A DNA stretch of 64,000 nucleotides from WJMT01 sp964611275 (GTDB taxonomy: Bacteria; Acidobacteriota; Aminicenantia; Aminicenantales; Aminicenantaceae): the NCBI GenBank assembly GCA_964611275.1, contig CAZSZS010000107.1:1-64000 (forward strand). Reading direction: 5' to 3'. Positions 27,103 through 37,050 of this stretch are shown piece after piece. Numbering within the stretch: the first letter of the stretch is position 1; the number at the start of each line of letters is the position of its first letter. The translations under genes and the position numbers were made by a program. Under the pieces are notes generated by a model. The model was not told the origin of the DNA and did not search any database. It saw nothing but the letters and a program-made list of their open reading frames with translations.

Positions 27103-29709
27103 ATGAGCCGAAAAAACCGCTTCACTCCCCCGCTCCTCGCAGAAAAAATGCTCGGTATCATCTATTCCGATAAGGGACAGTTCACTCATCTTGGGGATTT
27201 CGAGGAGATGTTTCTTCACATTTGTGAAAACAAAGGTAAAGGTTATGCCCGGATTTGGTACCGGCTTCAGGTCATGAAGTCTTTACCGGGATTCATAAAG
27301 AACAAACTGTACTGGAGTACGGCCATGCTGAAAAATTATATTTTAATCGCCCTCAGGAATGGCATTAAAAACAAGGGTTTTTCATTCATCAATGTTACCG
27401 GGCTTGCCGTGGGAATGGCCTGTTTCCTTCTCATCATAGCTTATGTCCAGCATGAATCGAGCTATGACCGGCTTCATGAAAAAAGCGATCGGATCTTCCG
27501 CCTTCTTTCCAGAGAATCTACAAAGGACGGACAAAAATCCGTGGAGGAGTATGAAGATTCTTTTCCCGAGGTAATGACTCCTCTTCTCATTTCTGATTTT
27601 CCTGATGTCAAAAACGCCACGTGCTTTATGGGTGCATTTCAGGATAAAGCTGTTCTCAAAGCCGGGGAGAAACTCTTTTATCAATCCGGATTGTATGCGG
27701 ACAGAAATTTTCTGGAGATTTTTAGTTTCCCGCTTATTCATGGAGACAGTCAGAGTGTGCTCTCTGAATCCAACACCATTGTGATTACTGAAGACGTTTC
27801 AAAAAAGCTTTTCGGAAACGAAAACCCGATTGGCCGGTTCCTCAGCTACAAAGAGAGAAGACGGCAGTATGATGTGGTGGTCAGCGGAGTGGTGGAAAAC
27901 ATCCCCCAAAATTCCAGTCTAAAGTTCGATTATCTTCTGTCCCTTGCAACGTTAAGGGCGGATAAGTCAAACAGTTTCATGTTCGATAATTGGAATGTGG
28001 GTAACTTTCATATTTTTGTAGAGCTTACAGAAACAGGGGATAAAACCGAAGCGGAAAAAAAGCTCACTGAATTTGCCCAAACCAAAAGAGATGGGACAAA
28101 GCTGGCTCTCCAACCCATAGAAGATATCCATCTGAGGTCTCAGATCTCAGGAGAACTTGACACCAATAATGAGATCCGTTATGTGCGTCTTTTTTCTTTC
28201 ATTGCCGTGATGGTTCTGCTCATAGCCTGTGTGAATTCCATGAATCTGGGTGTGGCCTGTTCCACAAAAAGGGCTAAAGAGATCGGTGTGCGAAAAGTTA
28301 ACGGGGCCAACCGCAGGCAGATCCTGCACCAGTTTTTGGGAGAATCTTTGTTTATGTCCCTATTATCTTTGTTTGCTGCATTGCTTCTTATGAAGATGTT
28401 CCTGCCCCGCTTCAGTCTCATCCTGGGAGTGGAGCTGAAACCGGATTTTCTGAACAATATCTTTCTTATCCTTGTGATGGCAGGGACGACCCTTTTTGTG
28501 GCTCTGGCATCCGGGAGCTATCCCGCTCTGATGCTTTCTGCCCTGCCGCCGGTGAGCTCCATGAAGGAACAGGCCGCATCCGTGAGCCGGAGCGGGAGGC
28601 TGAGGAACATCCTCATGGTTTTTCAGTTTGCGGTTTCCGTGACCCTGATCATCTGTACGGTTGTTGTGTTTAAACAGATGGATTTCATCAAGACCAGGGA
28701 ATTGGGGTTTGACAGGGAGCATGTGGTCGTGATTCCCTTAAATGAAAGGGAAACATTGGACAAACGGCAGGTCTTAAAGACATCCTTTCTTGAAATTCCC
28801 CAGGTCCAGGGGGTATCGGTTTCGAGCGGCCTGCCCATAAATATACGAAGCCGCCTCATCAACCATGGTTTTATAAAAGATGATGGCGAAAAAGTCACAA
28901 TGGATATCACGTTTGACTATGTAGATGAGGATTTTGTGGATGTGTTCAAGATCAATGTTTTGAAAGGAAGGAACTTTTCAAAGGATTTTAGTGAGGACAA
29001 ATACGGGATGCTGATCAATGAGACCGCTGTAAAAAAGTTAGGATGGTCTGATCCCATAGGGAAAGAATTCTCCTTCATGAGAGACAAATACCATGTTGTG
29101 GGTGTGGTTGAGGATTTCCAGTTTGCCACTTTTCACCATCAGATCGAACCCATGGTGTTGTTCAATGAAATAGGTTCCAACATTTCGGTCCGGATCCATC
29201 CGGGGGATGTTCAGGCTATCCTGGGCACTTTAAGGAGGGCATTTGAGGAAACAACCAAGAGCCAGCCTTTTGAATTCTATTTTCTGGATGCTGCCTTTAA
29301 CAGGCTCTATCAGAAAGAGATGAGAATAGGAGAGATATTCGGAACTTTTGCCGGGATCACGGTTTTTATCGCCTGCATGGGTCTTTTCGGATTGGCTGCC
29401 TTCATGATCGACAGGAGGACCAAAGAGATCGGCATCCGGAAAGTACTCGGCGCCTCTGTGTCTCAGATCGTGATCCTTTTGACCAGAGAATTCGCCGGGC
29501 TTGTTCTGCTTTCAAACCTGATCGCCTGGCCCGTAGCTTACATTATCATGAGAATTTGGCTTCAGGATTTCGCTTTTCGGATAAACATAGGCGTCTGGAT
29601 CTTTATCCTATCCAGCGCTTTGGTGCTTTTTATCTCTTTTGTGACCGTGAGTGTCCATACCTTCAGGGCGGCGGCCTCAAATCCTGTCGATACCCTCAGG
29701 TATGAGTGA
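27103..29709 (+). CDS. ABC-type antimicrobial-peptide transporter permease with N-terminal prefix domain (MacB/FtsX)
   Basis: 868 residues. Residues 1-80 form the permease prefix domain (PPLLAEKMLGIIY, GDFEEMF, GYARIWYRLQVM), the segment seen when PadR and permease are paired. MacB periplasmic-core and FtsX domains follow, in two copies. Transmembrane helices lie near 102-122, 360-385, 410-430, 455-480, 505-525, 745-765, 800-820 and 835-855. KEIGVRKVNGANRRQI and KEIGIRKVLGASVSQI mark the two coupling loops. No ATPase gene accompanies it, so an ATPase must come from elsewhere. Function is export or stress sensing of an unknown compound. Confidence 0.87.
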   Translation: MSRKNRFTPPLLAEKMLGIIYSDKGQFTHLGDFEEMFLHICENKGKGYARIWYRLQVMKSLPGFIKNKLYWSTAMLKNYILIALRNGIKNKGFSFINVTGLAVGMACFLLIIAYVQHESSYDRLHEKSDRIFRLLSRESTKDGQKSVEEYEDSFPEVMTPLLISDFPDVKNATCFMGAFQDKAVLKAGEKLFYQSGLYADRNFLEIFSFPLIHGDSQSVLSESNTIVITEDVSKKLFGNENPIGRFLSYKERRRQYDVVVSGVVENIPQNSSLKFDYLLSLATLRADKSNSFMFDNWNVGNFHIFVELTETGDKTEAEKKLTEFAQTKRDGTKLALQPIEDIHLRSQISGELDTNNEIRYVRLFSFIAVMVLLIACVNSMNLGVACSTKRAKEIGVRKVNGANRRQILHQFLGESLFMSLLSLFAALLLMKMFLPRFSLILGVELKPDFLNNIFLILVMAGTTLFVALASGSYPALMLSALPPVSSMKEQAASVSRSGRLRNILMVFQFAVSVTLIICTVVVFKQMDFIKTRELGFDREHVVVIPLNERETLDKRQVLKTSFLEIPQVQGVSVSSGLPINIRSRLINHGFIKDDGEKVTMDITFDYVDEDFVDVFKINVLKGRNFSKDFSEDKYGMLINETAVKKLGWSDPIGKEFSFMRDKYHVVGVVEDFQFATFHHQIEPMVLFNEIGSNISVRIHPGDVQAILGTLRRAFEETTKSQPFEFYFLDAAFNRLYQKEMRIGEIFGTFAGITVFIACMGLFGLAAFMIDRRTKEIGIRKVLGASVSQIVILLTREFAGLVLLSNLIAWPVAYIIMRIWLQDFAFRINIGVWIFILSSALVLFISFVTVSVHTFRAAASNPVDTLRYE

Positions 29710-29723
29710 GTTAGAATTCATAT

Positions 29724-31013
29724 TTACCTGTACCGGCCGTATCTTGACCTTCCTCCAAATCGAGGATTGACAACATTGCTGTAAACAGAGCCGAAGGTGT
29801 AGCTGAATCCGATATCTATGGAATATTCGTAGTTTGTTGCCAGTTCCTTTCTCTGAAGAAGGATCTCATCCAGTGAAGCCCCTTCAATGGGAAGTGACAG
29901 CTGGTCACGGACCCGGTCGTATCTTCCGCTGAGGTTTATGGAAAATCCCCTGAAAATTTGGAATGAGAGAAATCCTCTGAGCTCAAGGCGGTTTTTTGAT
30001 AAGTCATGAAAATAATGAGATCCTTCCAGAGACGTTGAAGCACTTCCCCAGGGTTCTCTTATTTCCAAACTCAATGTCAGAGACTCATTGAAGAGATTTT
30101 CTTTGGTCTTGTTAAAGATAGTCTTTTCGATATAGTTCACCGAATGAAAGCCCACTCTGTACAGGCAGCGAAGCTGTCTTCTTGTGGATTCTGAATAAGG
30201 AAAGAAGTTATACTCAAGAGCCGGAGCGACCATATAATGGGAATCAATATTGCTGTATGTGGACGAAGAAGCCTCTATCCAGCTTCCGATCGACCAATGT
30301 TCGTTTAAACTTTTTACAAAAAGTCCCCTGAAATCTTTTTCTTCGGAAATGCTCTTAATAGAGTAGTCTTCATAGTCATAATTGTCTTCTTCATAATCGC
30401 CGGAAACTCCCAACTGGATTTTCCATTCAGGGGTCACTCTGTTTGCGGAAAGGTCTAAGCTGAGCTGTGTTGTTTTCTGGCTTGACTCTTCCTGTAGTTC
30501 TCCGCTGACCCGGATATTAAAAACCCAAAAATTCCAGTTATCTTTGACCGAAGTCGGCTCAAGATCTTGTTTGCACTGAATAGAGAGCAGGTCCGCTATG
30601 GGGGTCTTCATGAGGAATGGGAAAAGACCTTTTTTCATGACTTCGAGCATCCCTTCCCTGACCTCGTCCCTGGTTTCGGTTTCGTTTGAGGAATAGGTTA
30701 GTGTGTTTTCCGTATCCTCAAATTGATTTCTTCCCATGAACGTCAGAGTGTATTTATTTCCGCCGCTTCCGGTATTTTCGTCCGTCACCAGGATATGGAT
30801 ATCCGCATCTGTCCGGTCGCGGACAAAATTCACATAGGTTATTTCTTTCCGTATATAATCTCTATCGCATCGCCAGCAGTCCAGAAAGACTTTAGGTGCG
30901 TTTTCTTTTAGTTCATCCATAGTCGTCCGGTTTGTTTCCGCATGCATTCGTGGAGTAAATATGAGAACGCTTATGGTGAGTATTAGAGCAATAAATTCGG
31001 TTTTTCTCGTCAT
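29724..31013 (-). CDS. Outer-membrane beta-barrel protein of unknown function
   Basis: 429 residues from the ATG behind GAGGA; a GTG 15 bases upstream is less likely. Signal peptide ends near MHAET. An N-terminal soluble part begins FLDCWRCDRDYIRKEITYVNFVRDRTDADIHILVT in spirit: the motif DC-x2-CD-x-DYIR and then an acidic strand region, which I recognise only as a conserved lead domain of a barrel family. From about 165 on, alternating aromatic strands with DxY and GxSY turns suggest a 12-16 strand barrel ending YGRYR. No function can be assigned. Convergent with the permease gene. Confidence 0.6.
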   Translation of the reverse strand: MTRKTEFIALILTISVLIFTPRMHAETNRTTMDELKENAPKVFLDCWRCDRDYIRKEITYVNFVRDRTDADIHILVTDENTGSGGNKYTLTFMGRNQFEDTENTLTYSSNETETRDEVREGMLEVMKKGLFPFLMKTPIADLLSIQCKQDLEPTSVKDNWNFWVFNIRVSGELQEESSQKTTQLSLDLSANRVTPEWKIQLGVSGDYEEDNYDYEDYSIKSISEEKDFRGLFVKSLNEHWSIGSWIEASSSTYSNIDSHYMVAPALEYNFFPYSESTRRQLRCLYRVGFHSVNYIEKTIFNKTKENLFNESLTLSLEIREPWGSASTSLEGSHYFHDLSKNRLELRGFLSFQIFRGFSINLSGRYDRVRDQLSLPIEGASLDEILLQRKELATNYEYSIDIGFSYTFGSVYSNVVNPRFGGRSRYGRYR

Positions 31014-31183
31014 CGTATATATCCTCACATATTGTATTCATAAGTAATGATAGTCAGTTACTGCCGTTCTTGACTATGCAATTGGCAAAGATTATAACAG
31101 ATTACTATTAAATATAAATGAATAAAATATTAAAAAATTTTAATATTTTAATTTTGATTGAACGATTAAGAAATAGTGCTCCT

Positions 31184-32755
31184 TTAGAATTCTTGAATGA
31201 AGAAGATCTTAATAGCGCTTTTTGTTGCGCTGCTGTTGGTGTCTAGAATAGTACCCTGTCTGATGTAGCAATCATATCCAAAGTTTATTTTCGAGGTTTT
31301 GGTTATATCCAATCTTATGTTAAAGGAAGAAACAGACAATGATTCCTGGGCTTCTGAGAAGAGTGAATTGATCCAGTACTGTGAAAATTTAGCGAGGATG
31401 CTGCCAAAACCTTTCTTCCCCACCTCTATTCTGAATCTGGACATCAGGCCGGGTCCGAAATAATAAGGCTTCTGGTTTTTTTCGCCGAATTGACATTTTT
31501 CGATATCAAGAGAGGGACTGGAGCCTCCTAGCACAAAGGATAAAACACCGGAAGCCTCTGTGAAAAAATTTGGTTCAGAATAATAAGATGAGACAGCTCC
31601 CATTCCGATTCCCGTTGTAGAGATCATTTCGATGATCTGGGTTTCTATATAATCATACACTCCGAACAGGCCCCTAAGGCCGTTTTTTGTTTTAGTGCCG
31701 CTCAGCAGTACTGTGGCGGATATCTCCTTATCCCAGTAACTATCCTTTCGAAAGCCCAATCTTCCGTCGAAAAGAAACCAGTCATATGGTTTGATATATT
31801 CCAGTCCTTTTTCCAAATAATCCCTGTTTTCAACGTATATTCCAAGCAGGTATCTTTGCTTGTTTGTTGCGGACCAGTAGGTTCCGAGTGGGAGTTGAAA
31901 GCGGTAGTAGTGCTCTTCTGTAAAGAAGTTTAGTCCTGACTGGTTCTTTGAGAACAAATGGAAACTATAAGAGGGGTTTATGATGAGAATGAGAGATTTT
32001 TGAAAGAATCCATTAAGTCCTCTTGAATTCTGGCTGTACAGAGTGCCGGCCATTTGATGGAGAGGTCCTCCCAGGATGTACCCCCCGAGAGTGGTCATGA
32101 TCACGTCGTTTATAGAGGGGTAGTTGGATTCAAAAAACAGCTCCCACATAAGACTCCCAGCAGATGTAAAGAATGTAGACTCCCCAATGTCCAGACCGTT
32201 CAGCCGGGCCGCTGAAAAATACAGGGCTCCATGATAAAGATGAGTCAGATGATTGCTTATAAAGATGCCTCTGTCCCATTCGAATCCGTGGTCGAGATTG
32301 GAAACTATTGACTTGAGTGATATTTGAGCCCAGGATTTTTTGAGGATAAAGCTGTCCAAAGACCATACCGCAACATTTATCCCGCTGATGTCCATGATAG
32401 TATTTGAGTAAGATTTATTCCCTTCTTGGTACCGGGGCATATAAGAAGACAGCCTGAAGTCATACTGACTGGATCCGTATTTATCCAGCCTGAATTCAGT
32501 GACGAGAGCCTTTATTTGAGAGTCAAAATCGGTGTTGAAGAGATCCGTTCCCCCTTTTATTGATGGGATAGAGAATGCAGGGGTTTTGTTTTTTCGAGAG
32601 TTAGAGGAGAGAGAGAAAGATTCGGTGTAAAGGGAATAATGTGCGGAAATGGCCTCTGTCTTCTGTTTGGTCTTTGTTTCATTTGTTTCGTTAGCAAACA
32701 GAGGAGAAAGACTGAATAAAAAAGATATTAAAGTAAGTAATGCACTTTTTTTCAT
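31184..32755 (-). CDS. DUF3943-like outer-membrane protein
   Basis: 523 residues from the ATG after GGAGGGG. Signal peptide MKKSALLTLISFLFSLSPLFA. The central segment with FISNHLTHLYHGALYFSAARLNG, then GSLMWELFFESNYPSINDVIMTTLGG, is the signature of DUF3943 (a membrane-embedded histidine-rich motif near a predicted barrel wall). The C-terminal half is barrel-like and ends in FIQEF with a terminal Phe, as outer-membrane proteins do. Role unknown. The promoter at 32776-32804 places its transcription start just before this ATG, excluding the alternative ATG 12 bases upstream. Confidence 0.72.
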   Translation of the reverse strand: MKKSALLTLISFLFSLSPLFANETNETKTKQKTEAISAHYSLYTESFSLSSNSRKNKTPAFSIPSIKGGTDLFNTDFDSQIKALVTEFRLDKYGSSQYDFRLSSYMPRYQEGNKSYSNTIMDISGINVAVWSLDSFILKKSWAQISLKSIVSNLDHGFEWDRGIFISNHLTHLYHGALYFSAARLNGLDIGESTFFTSAGSLMWELFFESNYPSINDVIMTTLGGYILGGPLHQMAGTLYSQNSRGLNGFFQKSLILIINPSYSFHLFSKNQSGLNFFTEEHYYRFQLPLGTYWSATNKQRYLLGIYVENRDYLEKGLEYIKPYDWFLFDGRLGFRKDSYWDKEISATVLLSGTKTKNGLRGLFGVYDYIETQIIEMISTTGIGMGAVSSYYSEPNFFTEASGVLSFVLGGSSPSLDIEKCQFGEKNQKPYYFGPGLMSRFRIEVGKKGFGSILAKFSQYWINSLFSEAQESLSVSSFNIRLDITKTSKINFGYDCYIRQGTILDTNSSATKSAIKIFFIQEF

Positions 32756-32775
32756 TTCCCCTCCCATTCTCGTTG

Positions 32776-32804
32776 TTTATAGGGGGAAATATGAATGTTA
32801 TCAA
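32776..32804 (-). promoter_or_regulatory. Promoter of the DUF3943-like gene
   Basis: On the minus strand TTGATA (32804-32799), 17-base spacer, TATAAA (32781-32776). The transcription start would fall near 32769. Confidence 0.65.
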
Positions 32805-32931
32805 TAAATGTAAAATGTATGATTTCAAGCCGTTTATACCATATTTCCCGTAAGAAATCAATAGGCCGGGCTGAAAAGGGACGGGAATGGATCCCCACAC
32901 TTGCCAGGATAGGAGCGATTTGTTTCCAGTG

Positions 32932-32960
32932 TTCAAAAACCGGTGTTAAGGGTTTATAAT
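32932..32960 (+). promoter_or_regulatory. Promoter of the LPS-kinase operon
   Basis: TTCAAA at 32932-32937, 17-base spacer, perfect TATAAT at 32955-32960. It puts the transcript start near 32967, so the GTG at 32943 cannot be the start codon. Confidence 0.6.
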
Positions 32961-32984
32961 AGAGAGAATGAAAATGGGTTTCTT

Positions 32985-33842
32985 ATGTTTATTCAACCCT
33001 GTGAGAAAGAGAAAAGAGTGAAAAGAGAAGACTTCGGAATCCCCCTTTCAGGGTCAGAGTTTAGGGGAAGGCTGGATGTGTGTTTCAATAAGGCGGATCT
33101 CGATCCTATTCTGTCCTGCCCCAAAAAACTGTGGGAAAATTCTTCAATGAAGATGCTGCTTGATGCGAGAAACCGTGTAGGCGCTGTGGATGTCGAGCTC
33201 AACGGTCGTGTATTTAGAGTGGTTGTCAAGTCCTTCCGCATCAGGGGGATTAACAGAGTGAAAAGCATGGTCTTTCCATCCAAGGCTCAAAAAGCCTGGT
33301 GCGGAAGTCGTATTCTCAAAAAGATCAATATAAGCACTCCTTTTCCAATTGCGTTTTTTGAAAGGAGAGAAGGGGGTTCGGTCAGGGAATCCTATTTTTT
33401 GTCAGAAATGGTGCAAGGGACTCAGGAGATCAGGGTTCTTTTCAAAAGCTTCGAGGGGAAAGATATGGAGGCCCTGCTTAAAGATTTAGCCGGTTTTCTT
33501 TCTTTTGTTAGAACCAGAGGGGTCCTTCACCGGGATTTATCGGATGGCAATATACTGGTCCGCGGGTCCCGGACTGAAGGGTATCAGTTCTTTCTTATAG
33601 ATACGAACCGGGTAAGAAAAATAAAGGCTTTTTTTGTCTTAAGAGGACTTAAAAGCCTCATACGCCTGGGCATCCCTTTCCCTTATCAGCGCTCTTTTCT
33701 CGAACTCTATTTAAAGCCTATGCCGCTGAAAAATTGGTATTGGAGCTGGTACAGGGTCAATAAGGTATTCTTTTCCACATATATTCGGCTTAAGAAAAAG
33801 TTGCGTATAAAAAAAATAGCCCATAAACTGAAGATTCAGTGA
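32985..33842 (+). CDS. Lipopolysaccharide core kinase (WaaP/KdkA/InaA family)
   Basis: 285 residues from the first ATG downstream of the promoter. Protein-kinase-like fold: K82 in RVVVKSF, the catalytic loop HRDLSDGN with D184 and N189, and the metal-binding D206 in LIDTNR, which replaces DFG as in this family. Such enzymes phosphorylate heptose or Kdo of the LPS inner core on the cytoplasmic side of the membrane. The C-terminus is strongly basic, consistent with membrane binding. It overlaps the following glycosidase-like gene and heads a three-gene operon. The exact acceptor is unknown. Confidence 0.83.
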   Translation: MFIQPCEKEKRVKREDFGIPLSGSEFRGRLDVCFNKADLDPILSCPKKLWENSSMKMLLDARNRVGAVDVELNGRVFRVVVKSFRIRGINRVKSMVFPSKAQKAWCGSRILKKINISTPFPIAFFERREGGSVRESYFLSEMVQGTQEIRVLFKSFEGKDMEALLKDLAGFLSFVRTRGVLHRDLSDGNILVRGSRTEGYQFFLIDTNRVRKIKAFFVLRGLKSLIRLGIPFPYQRSFLELYLKPMPLKNWYWSWYRVNKVFFSTYIRLKKKLRIKKIAHKLKIQ

Positions 33843-33850
33843 GGATGAGA

Positions 33851-35134
33851 ATGGATTCAAATAAATTTAGCTGGAATCCTTATGCGGACCAACCGCATAA
33901 TGTCGCCTCCAGGTCACAGCGTTTCAAAGCGCACTTTTCCTATGCAGGAAGTTATTTGAGGATGGCAACCGCAAACCTGCAGAAATTGGTCCCCGTCCTC
34001 ATACGATACAGAGCATACAGGAGGACACTCCATAAAAAGTGCGTGCCTATCGGAGATCCTTTTGCTGTTTCGGTCTCTCTATTAAATGGAAAGGAAGATG
34101 ATATTTTACAGGCATTAAAAGAGACAGGAGTGAACCACACCTTGGTGCGTGTCCCTTCATGGGAAAGGGACCGGCTCCATGAATACGAAGTATTTATCGA
34201 TAGGCTCAGAAACAGCGGGATGGATGTGGTCATTGCCTTGCTCCAGAACCGCGAAGACGTGCTTGACAAAAAAAGATGGATCGATTTTCTCAACCGTGTA
34301 TTTTCCCGTTTTTCTAGCAAAAGCCTGTTTTTTGAGGTCGGCCATGCCTGGAACCGGACAAAATGGGGATTGTGGGATTACAGGGAGTATCTGGAGCTTG
34401 CGGGACCTGCTTTCTCAGCCGCACGAACTTACGGAGTGAACTTATTAGGTCCGGCTGTCATTGATTTTGAGTTTCATTTATATCCTCCTGTTTTGAAGGC
34501 GGTCGATTTTGATGCCATCACGTCTCTTCTTTATGTGGACCGGGTAGGAGCCCCTGAAAACAACCAGTTCGGTTGGGACCTTTCAAAAAAAATCACCTTA
34601 TTGAAAGCAGCGGTTGACCAGTGCAGCCGAAAAGGAAAGGAACTGTGGATCACCGAATTCAACTGGCCCTTAAAGGGAACTGGAAAATATTCACCTGCTT
34701 CAGGAAAACCGAATGTTTCTGAGGAACAGCAGGCGAATTTTCTTGTCCGCTATTTTATACTGGCTTTATCCACTGGAATGGTCAAAAGGATATACTGGTG
34801 GCAGCTTGCGGCTCCGGGATACGGGCTTATAGACAACCATGGGAAACAGTGGAGGAAAAGGCCTTCTTTTTTGGCCTTAAAAACGCTTGTGGCTCACTTG
34901 AGAAACAGTGAATTTATAAGAAAAGAAATGAATGCCGATGCAGAGATATTCCTCTTAAGAAAAAACAAGGATGTATTGGCGGCGTGCTGGACCAAAAAAG
35001 GACGTTTGGTCCATTCCTTTTCTGATAGGATTTTAAAAGTGCTGGACAGGGATGGAAAAACGGTTGATTTTTCAGGCAGCAGTATTGTGTTAACTGAAAA
35101 ACCGGTGTATGTTTCTTTTGAATCAAGGGAATAG
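33851..35134 (+). CDS. Glycoside-hydrolase-like TIM-barrel protein
   Basis: 427 residues from the ATG behind GAGGATGAGA; GTG 33839 and ATG 33845 in the same frame are alternatives. A (beta/alpha)8 clan A type fold: FFEVGHAWNRTKWGLWDYREYL near 160-180 occupies the place of the usual NEP acid/base motif, and WITEFNWP near 266-273 (E269) is the nucleophile strand. The C-terminal 80 residues form a small beta domain. No signal peptide, so it seems cytoplasmic or peripheral. Its tight linkage to the LPS kinase suggests a role with core or O-antigen sugars. Activity is doubtful because the acid/base Glu is not obvious. Confidence 0.62.
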   Translation: MDSNKFSWNPYADQPHNVASRSQRFKAHFSYAGSYLRMATANLQKLVPVLIRYRAYRRTLHKKCVPIGDPFAVSVSLLNGKEDDILQALKETGVNHTLVRVPSWERDRLHEYEVFIDRLRNSGMDVVIALLQNREDVLDKKRWIDFLNRVFSRFSSKSLFFEVGHAWNRTKWGLWDYREYLELAGPAFSAARTYGVNLLGPAVIDFEFHLYPPVLKAVDFDAITSLLYVDRVGAPENNQFGWDLSKKITLLKAAVDQCSRKGKELWITEFNWPLKGTGKYSPASGKPNVSEEQQANFLVRYFILALSTGMVKRIYWWQLAAPGYGLIDNHGKQWRKRPSFLALKTLVAHLRNSEFIRKEMNADAEIFLLRKNKDVLAACWTKKGRLVHSFSDRILKVLDRDGKTVDFSGSSIVLTEKPVYVSFESRE

Positions 35135-35190
35135 CCTGGATTAAGAATCCGGGAAGAATCCTGAAAAGAGAGGATGTGAGACGAGAAGAT

Positions 35191-35865
35191 ATGTCTTTTA
35201 AAGATCATGAAGTCCTTGATTACGAGAAGAAGAGATACAGAGGTTTTGACCAGAAGATAGTGGACTGGCGAGAGAGAAGGGTCATAAAAAAATTGATAAA
35301 GGAAGCAAAGGGGGAAGCCGAAAAGGTCCTTGACCTTCCGTGTGGATACGGCAGGTTTTCTGAGTTACTCAAAGAGGAAACTCCCTGCCTTATTAGCGGA
35401 GACCAATCTTTTTCCATGGTCAAAAGAGCAATGCGAAACCGGGCCGCCTCGAATATGGATTCCGGGAAGGGAGCGGTGTGTGATGCTGTTGAGGGACTGC
35501 CTTTTAAAGCAGGGGCATTTGACGGCATTTTTTCCATGAGGTTCTTTCATCATCTCCACACAAGGAATGCTCGATTGAAAGTGATGAAAGAATTTTTCCG
35601 CACCTCATCGGATTGGATTATCATCTCTTTCTACAGTCTGAACCCGGTTCACAAATTTCAGAGAAGGATGAGAAAGGCGGCGGGAAAGAGCAGGACCGAT
35701 ATCAACATGATGTCACAAAAGGATTTTGTTTCGGAAGCCGAAGAGGCAGGACTTAATGTCAAAAGGATATGCCCTTTGTTCAAGGGGATGCATTCCCAGC
35801 ATATAGCCTTACTTAAAAAGACTGAATTTTATCCTGAAGCCGGCCTGAAGGGAAAGGCCGGATAA
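35191..35865 (+). CDS. Class I SAM-dependent methyltransferase
   Basis: 224 residues from the ATG at 35191; a GTG 15 bases upstream is also in frame. The SAM-binding motif VLDLPCGYGRFSELL, then GDQSFSMVKRA, and GLPFKAGAFDGIFSMRFFHHL form the Rossmann methyltransferase core of the Methyltransf_11 type. Third gene of the LPS-kinase operon, so it may methylate a core sugar or phosphate. That is inference. Its 3' end overlaps the convergent SH3/barrel gene by 57 bases, which is unusual but both reading frames look real. Confidence 0.75.
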   Translation: MSFKDHEVLDYEKKRYRGFDQKIVDWRERRVIKKLIKEAKGEAEKVLDLPCGYGRFSELLKEETPCLISGDQSFSMVKRAMRNRAASNMDSGKGAVCDAVEGLPFKAGAFDGIFSMRFFHHLHTRNARLKVMKEFFRTSSDWIIISFYSLNPVHKFQRRMRKAAGKSRTDINMMSQKDFVSEAEEAGLNVKRICPLFKGMHSQHIALLKKTEFYPEAGLKGKAG

Positions 35866-37020
35866 ATCAATAGAGGCCCTCTCCGGGTCTGAAACCCCGT
35901 ATCCGGATGGTGTTTTATCCCTCACGAAAACAAGGGGAAAAGTATTCTTATTAAGCACTTCTCCCTGATAAATGTACATGTATCCTTTTTCCTTGTATTC
36001 AACGTCGGTGGAATCCCTATAAAGACCTTCTCCCTTGAGGTTGTTGGCTACGGCATAACGGCCGGAGGCTTCTAGGAACACACTCAAAAAACGGCCAAAG
36101 TCATGGACAAATCCCAGCCCCAGATATCCTCCGATTTGACCTGAGTCAGCTTTTCCGTTCCATTCCTGCCAGGTATCGTTTTCAGTCATTCTATACAGAT
36201 AGGAGCATTCAGTGAAAATGTATTCGATCCCCCCTTTTATATAAAATTCTGGTCGGATGTGATAGAGGAGAAAGATTCTGACCGGAAGAACCTTTATTTC
36301 CGGCCGGGTTTGAATAGTGACGGAGACAGGCTGTGAAAAATTGACTGAGGTTTCTTTCTTTCCGAAATAGTAGTCAGCTCCGACCCCAAAATGAAGCACT
36401 GATCCCAGCGGCACACTCACCTCTCCTCCGAATATGCAGTTCAGGTTTAGAGGCTGGAATTTCCCGCTTTTTTCTGCCTCAAGAGTGCTTTGATAGTAGT
36501 CAATAAAGCCTTCGGCTCCCTCATTTATGTCCCCCACTATTGAATAATTCGCTCCGCCTGAAATATTTATGTGGATTTGAGAAACGGGAGGCAGGCCGGG
36601 GACTTTTTTTGTTGAGGGATTGGGAACCGGTTTTGAGGTTATGATTTTTTCCTTTTTTACGGGAATTTGCTTTGCTTCCACTTTCCGGAGAGGCTTCTCT
36701 TTTTCCTCTTCTGTGACCGGAGCTGAGGATCGGATTTTTTTTACGAGACTTTCATGCACATAGCCTTCGATTGTTTTTTCGTCATCAAGAGTGATCCTTA
36801 TATGGTACCAGGGGCCTTCCTGCCCGAGAACATCCATGGTCGTTCCCTGAGAGGCAAGATGAATGATAGGGCTTCCTATATCAGGTTCTTCCCTTATATT
36901 GGCCAGCTCAGTGACCACCTCAAGCTTGATGACCTGACCCTGGGGGATACCATAGAGAAGACTAAAAAGTAATGATTGAACTAAAAAAATAAGTAATATA
37001 AAATAATATTTTCTTTTCAT
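35809..37020 (-). CDS. SH3b-domain outer-membrane barrel protein
   Basis: 403 residues from the ATG directly after AAAGGA; the longer frame starts inside the promoter. Signal peptide ends near LLYGIPQ. A bacterial SH3 domain (ANIREEPDIGSPIIHLASQGTTM and GPWYHIRI, about 35-95) is followed by a Lys/Pro-rich linker (110-155). Then a beta-barrel of about 240 residues ends in FSLFK. SH3b domains bind cell-wall peptides, so the protein could tie the outer membrane to peptidoglycan. The overall family is unknown to me. Transcribed from a perfect sigma-70 promoter. Confidence 0.72.
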   Translation of the reverse strand: MKRKYYFILLIFLVQSLLFSLLYGIPQGQVIKLEVVTELANIREEPDIGSPIIHLASQGTTMDVLGQEGPWYHIRITLDDEKTIEGYVHESLVKKIRSSAPVTEEEKEKPLRKVEAKQIPVKKEKIITSKPVPNPSTKKVPGLPPVSQIHINISGGANYSIVGDINEGAEGFIDYYQSTLEAEKSGKFQPLNLNCIFGGEVSVPLGSVLHFGVGADYYFGKKETSVNFSQPVSVTIQTRPEIKVLPVRIFLLYHIRPEFYIKGGIEYIFTECSYLYRMTENDTWQEWNGKADSGQIGGYLGLGFVHDFGRFLSVFLEASGRYAVANNLKGEGLYRDSTDVEYKEKGYMYIYQGEVLNKNTFPLVFVRDKTPSGYGVSDPERASIDLSGLSLQAGFRIKFSLFK

Positions 37021-37050
37021 TCCTTTCACTTTGACCGTCCTTTGAAGGGA

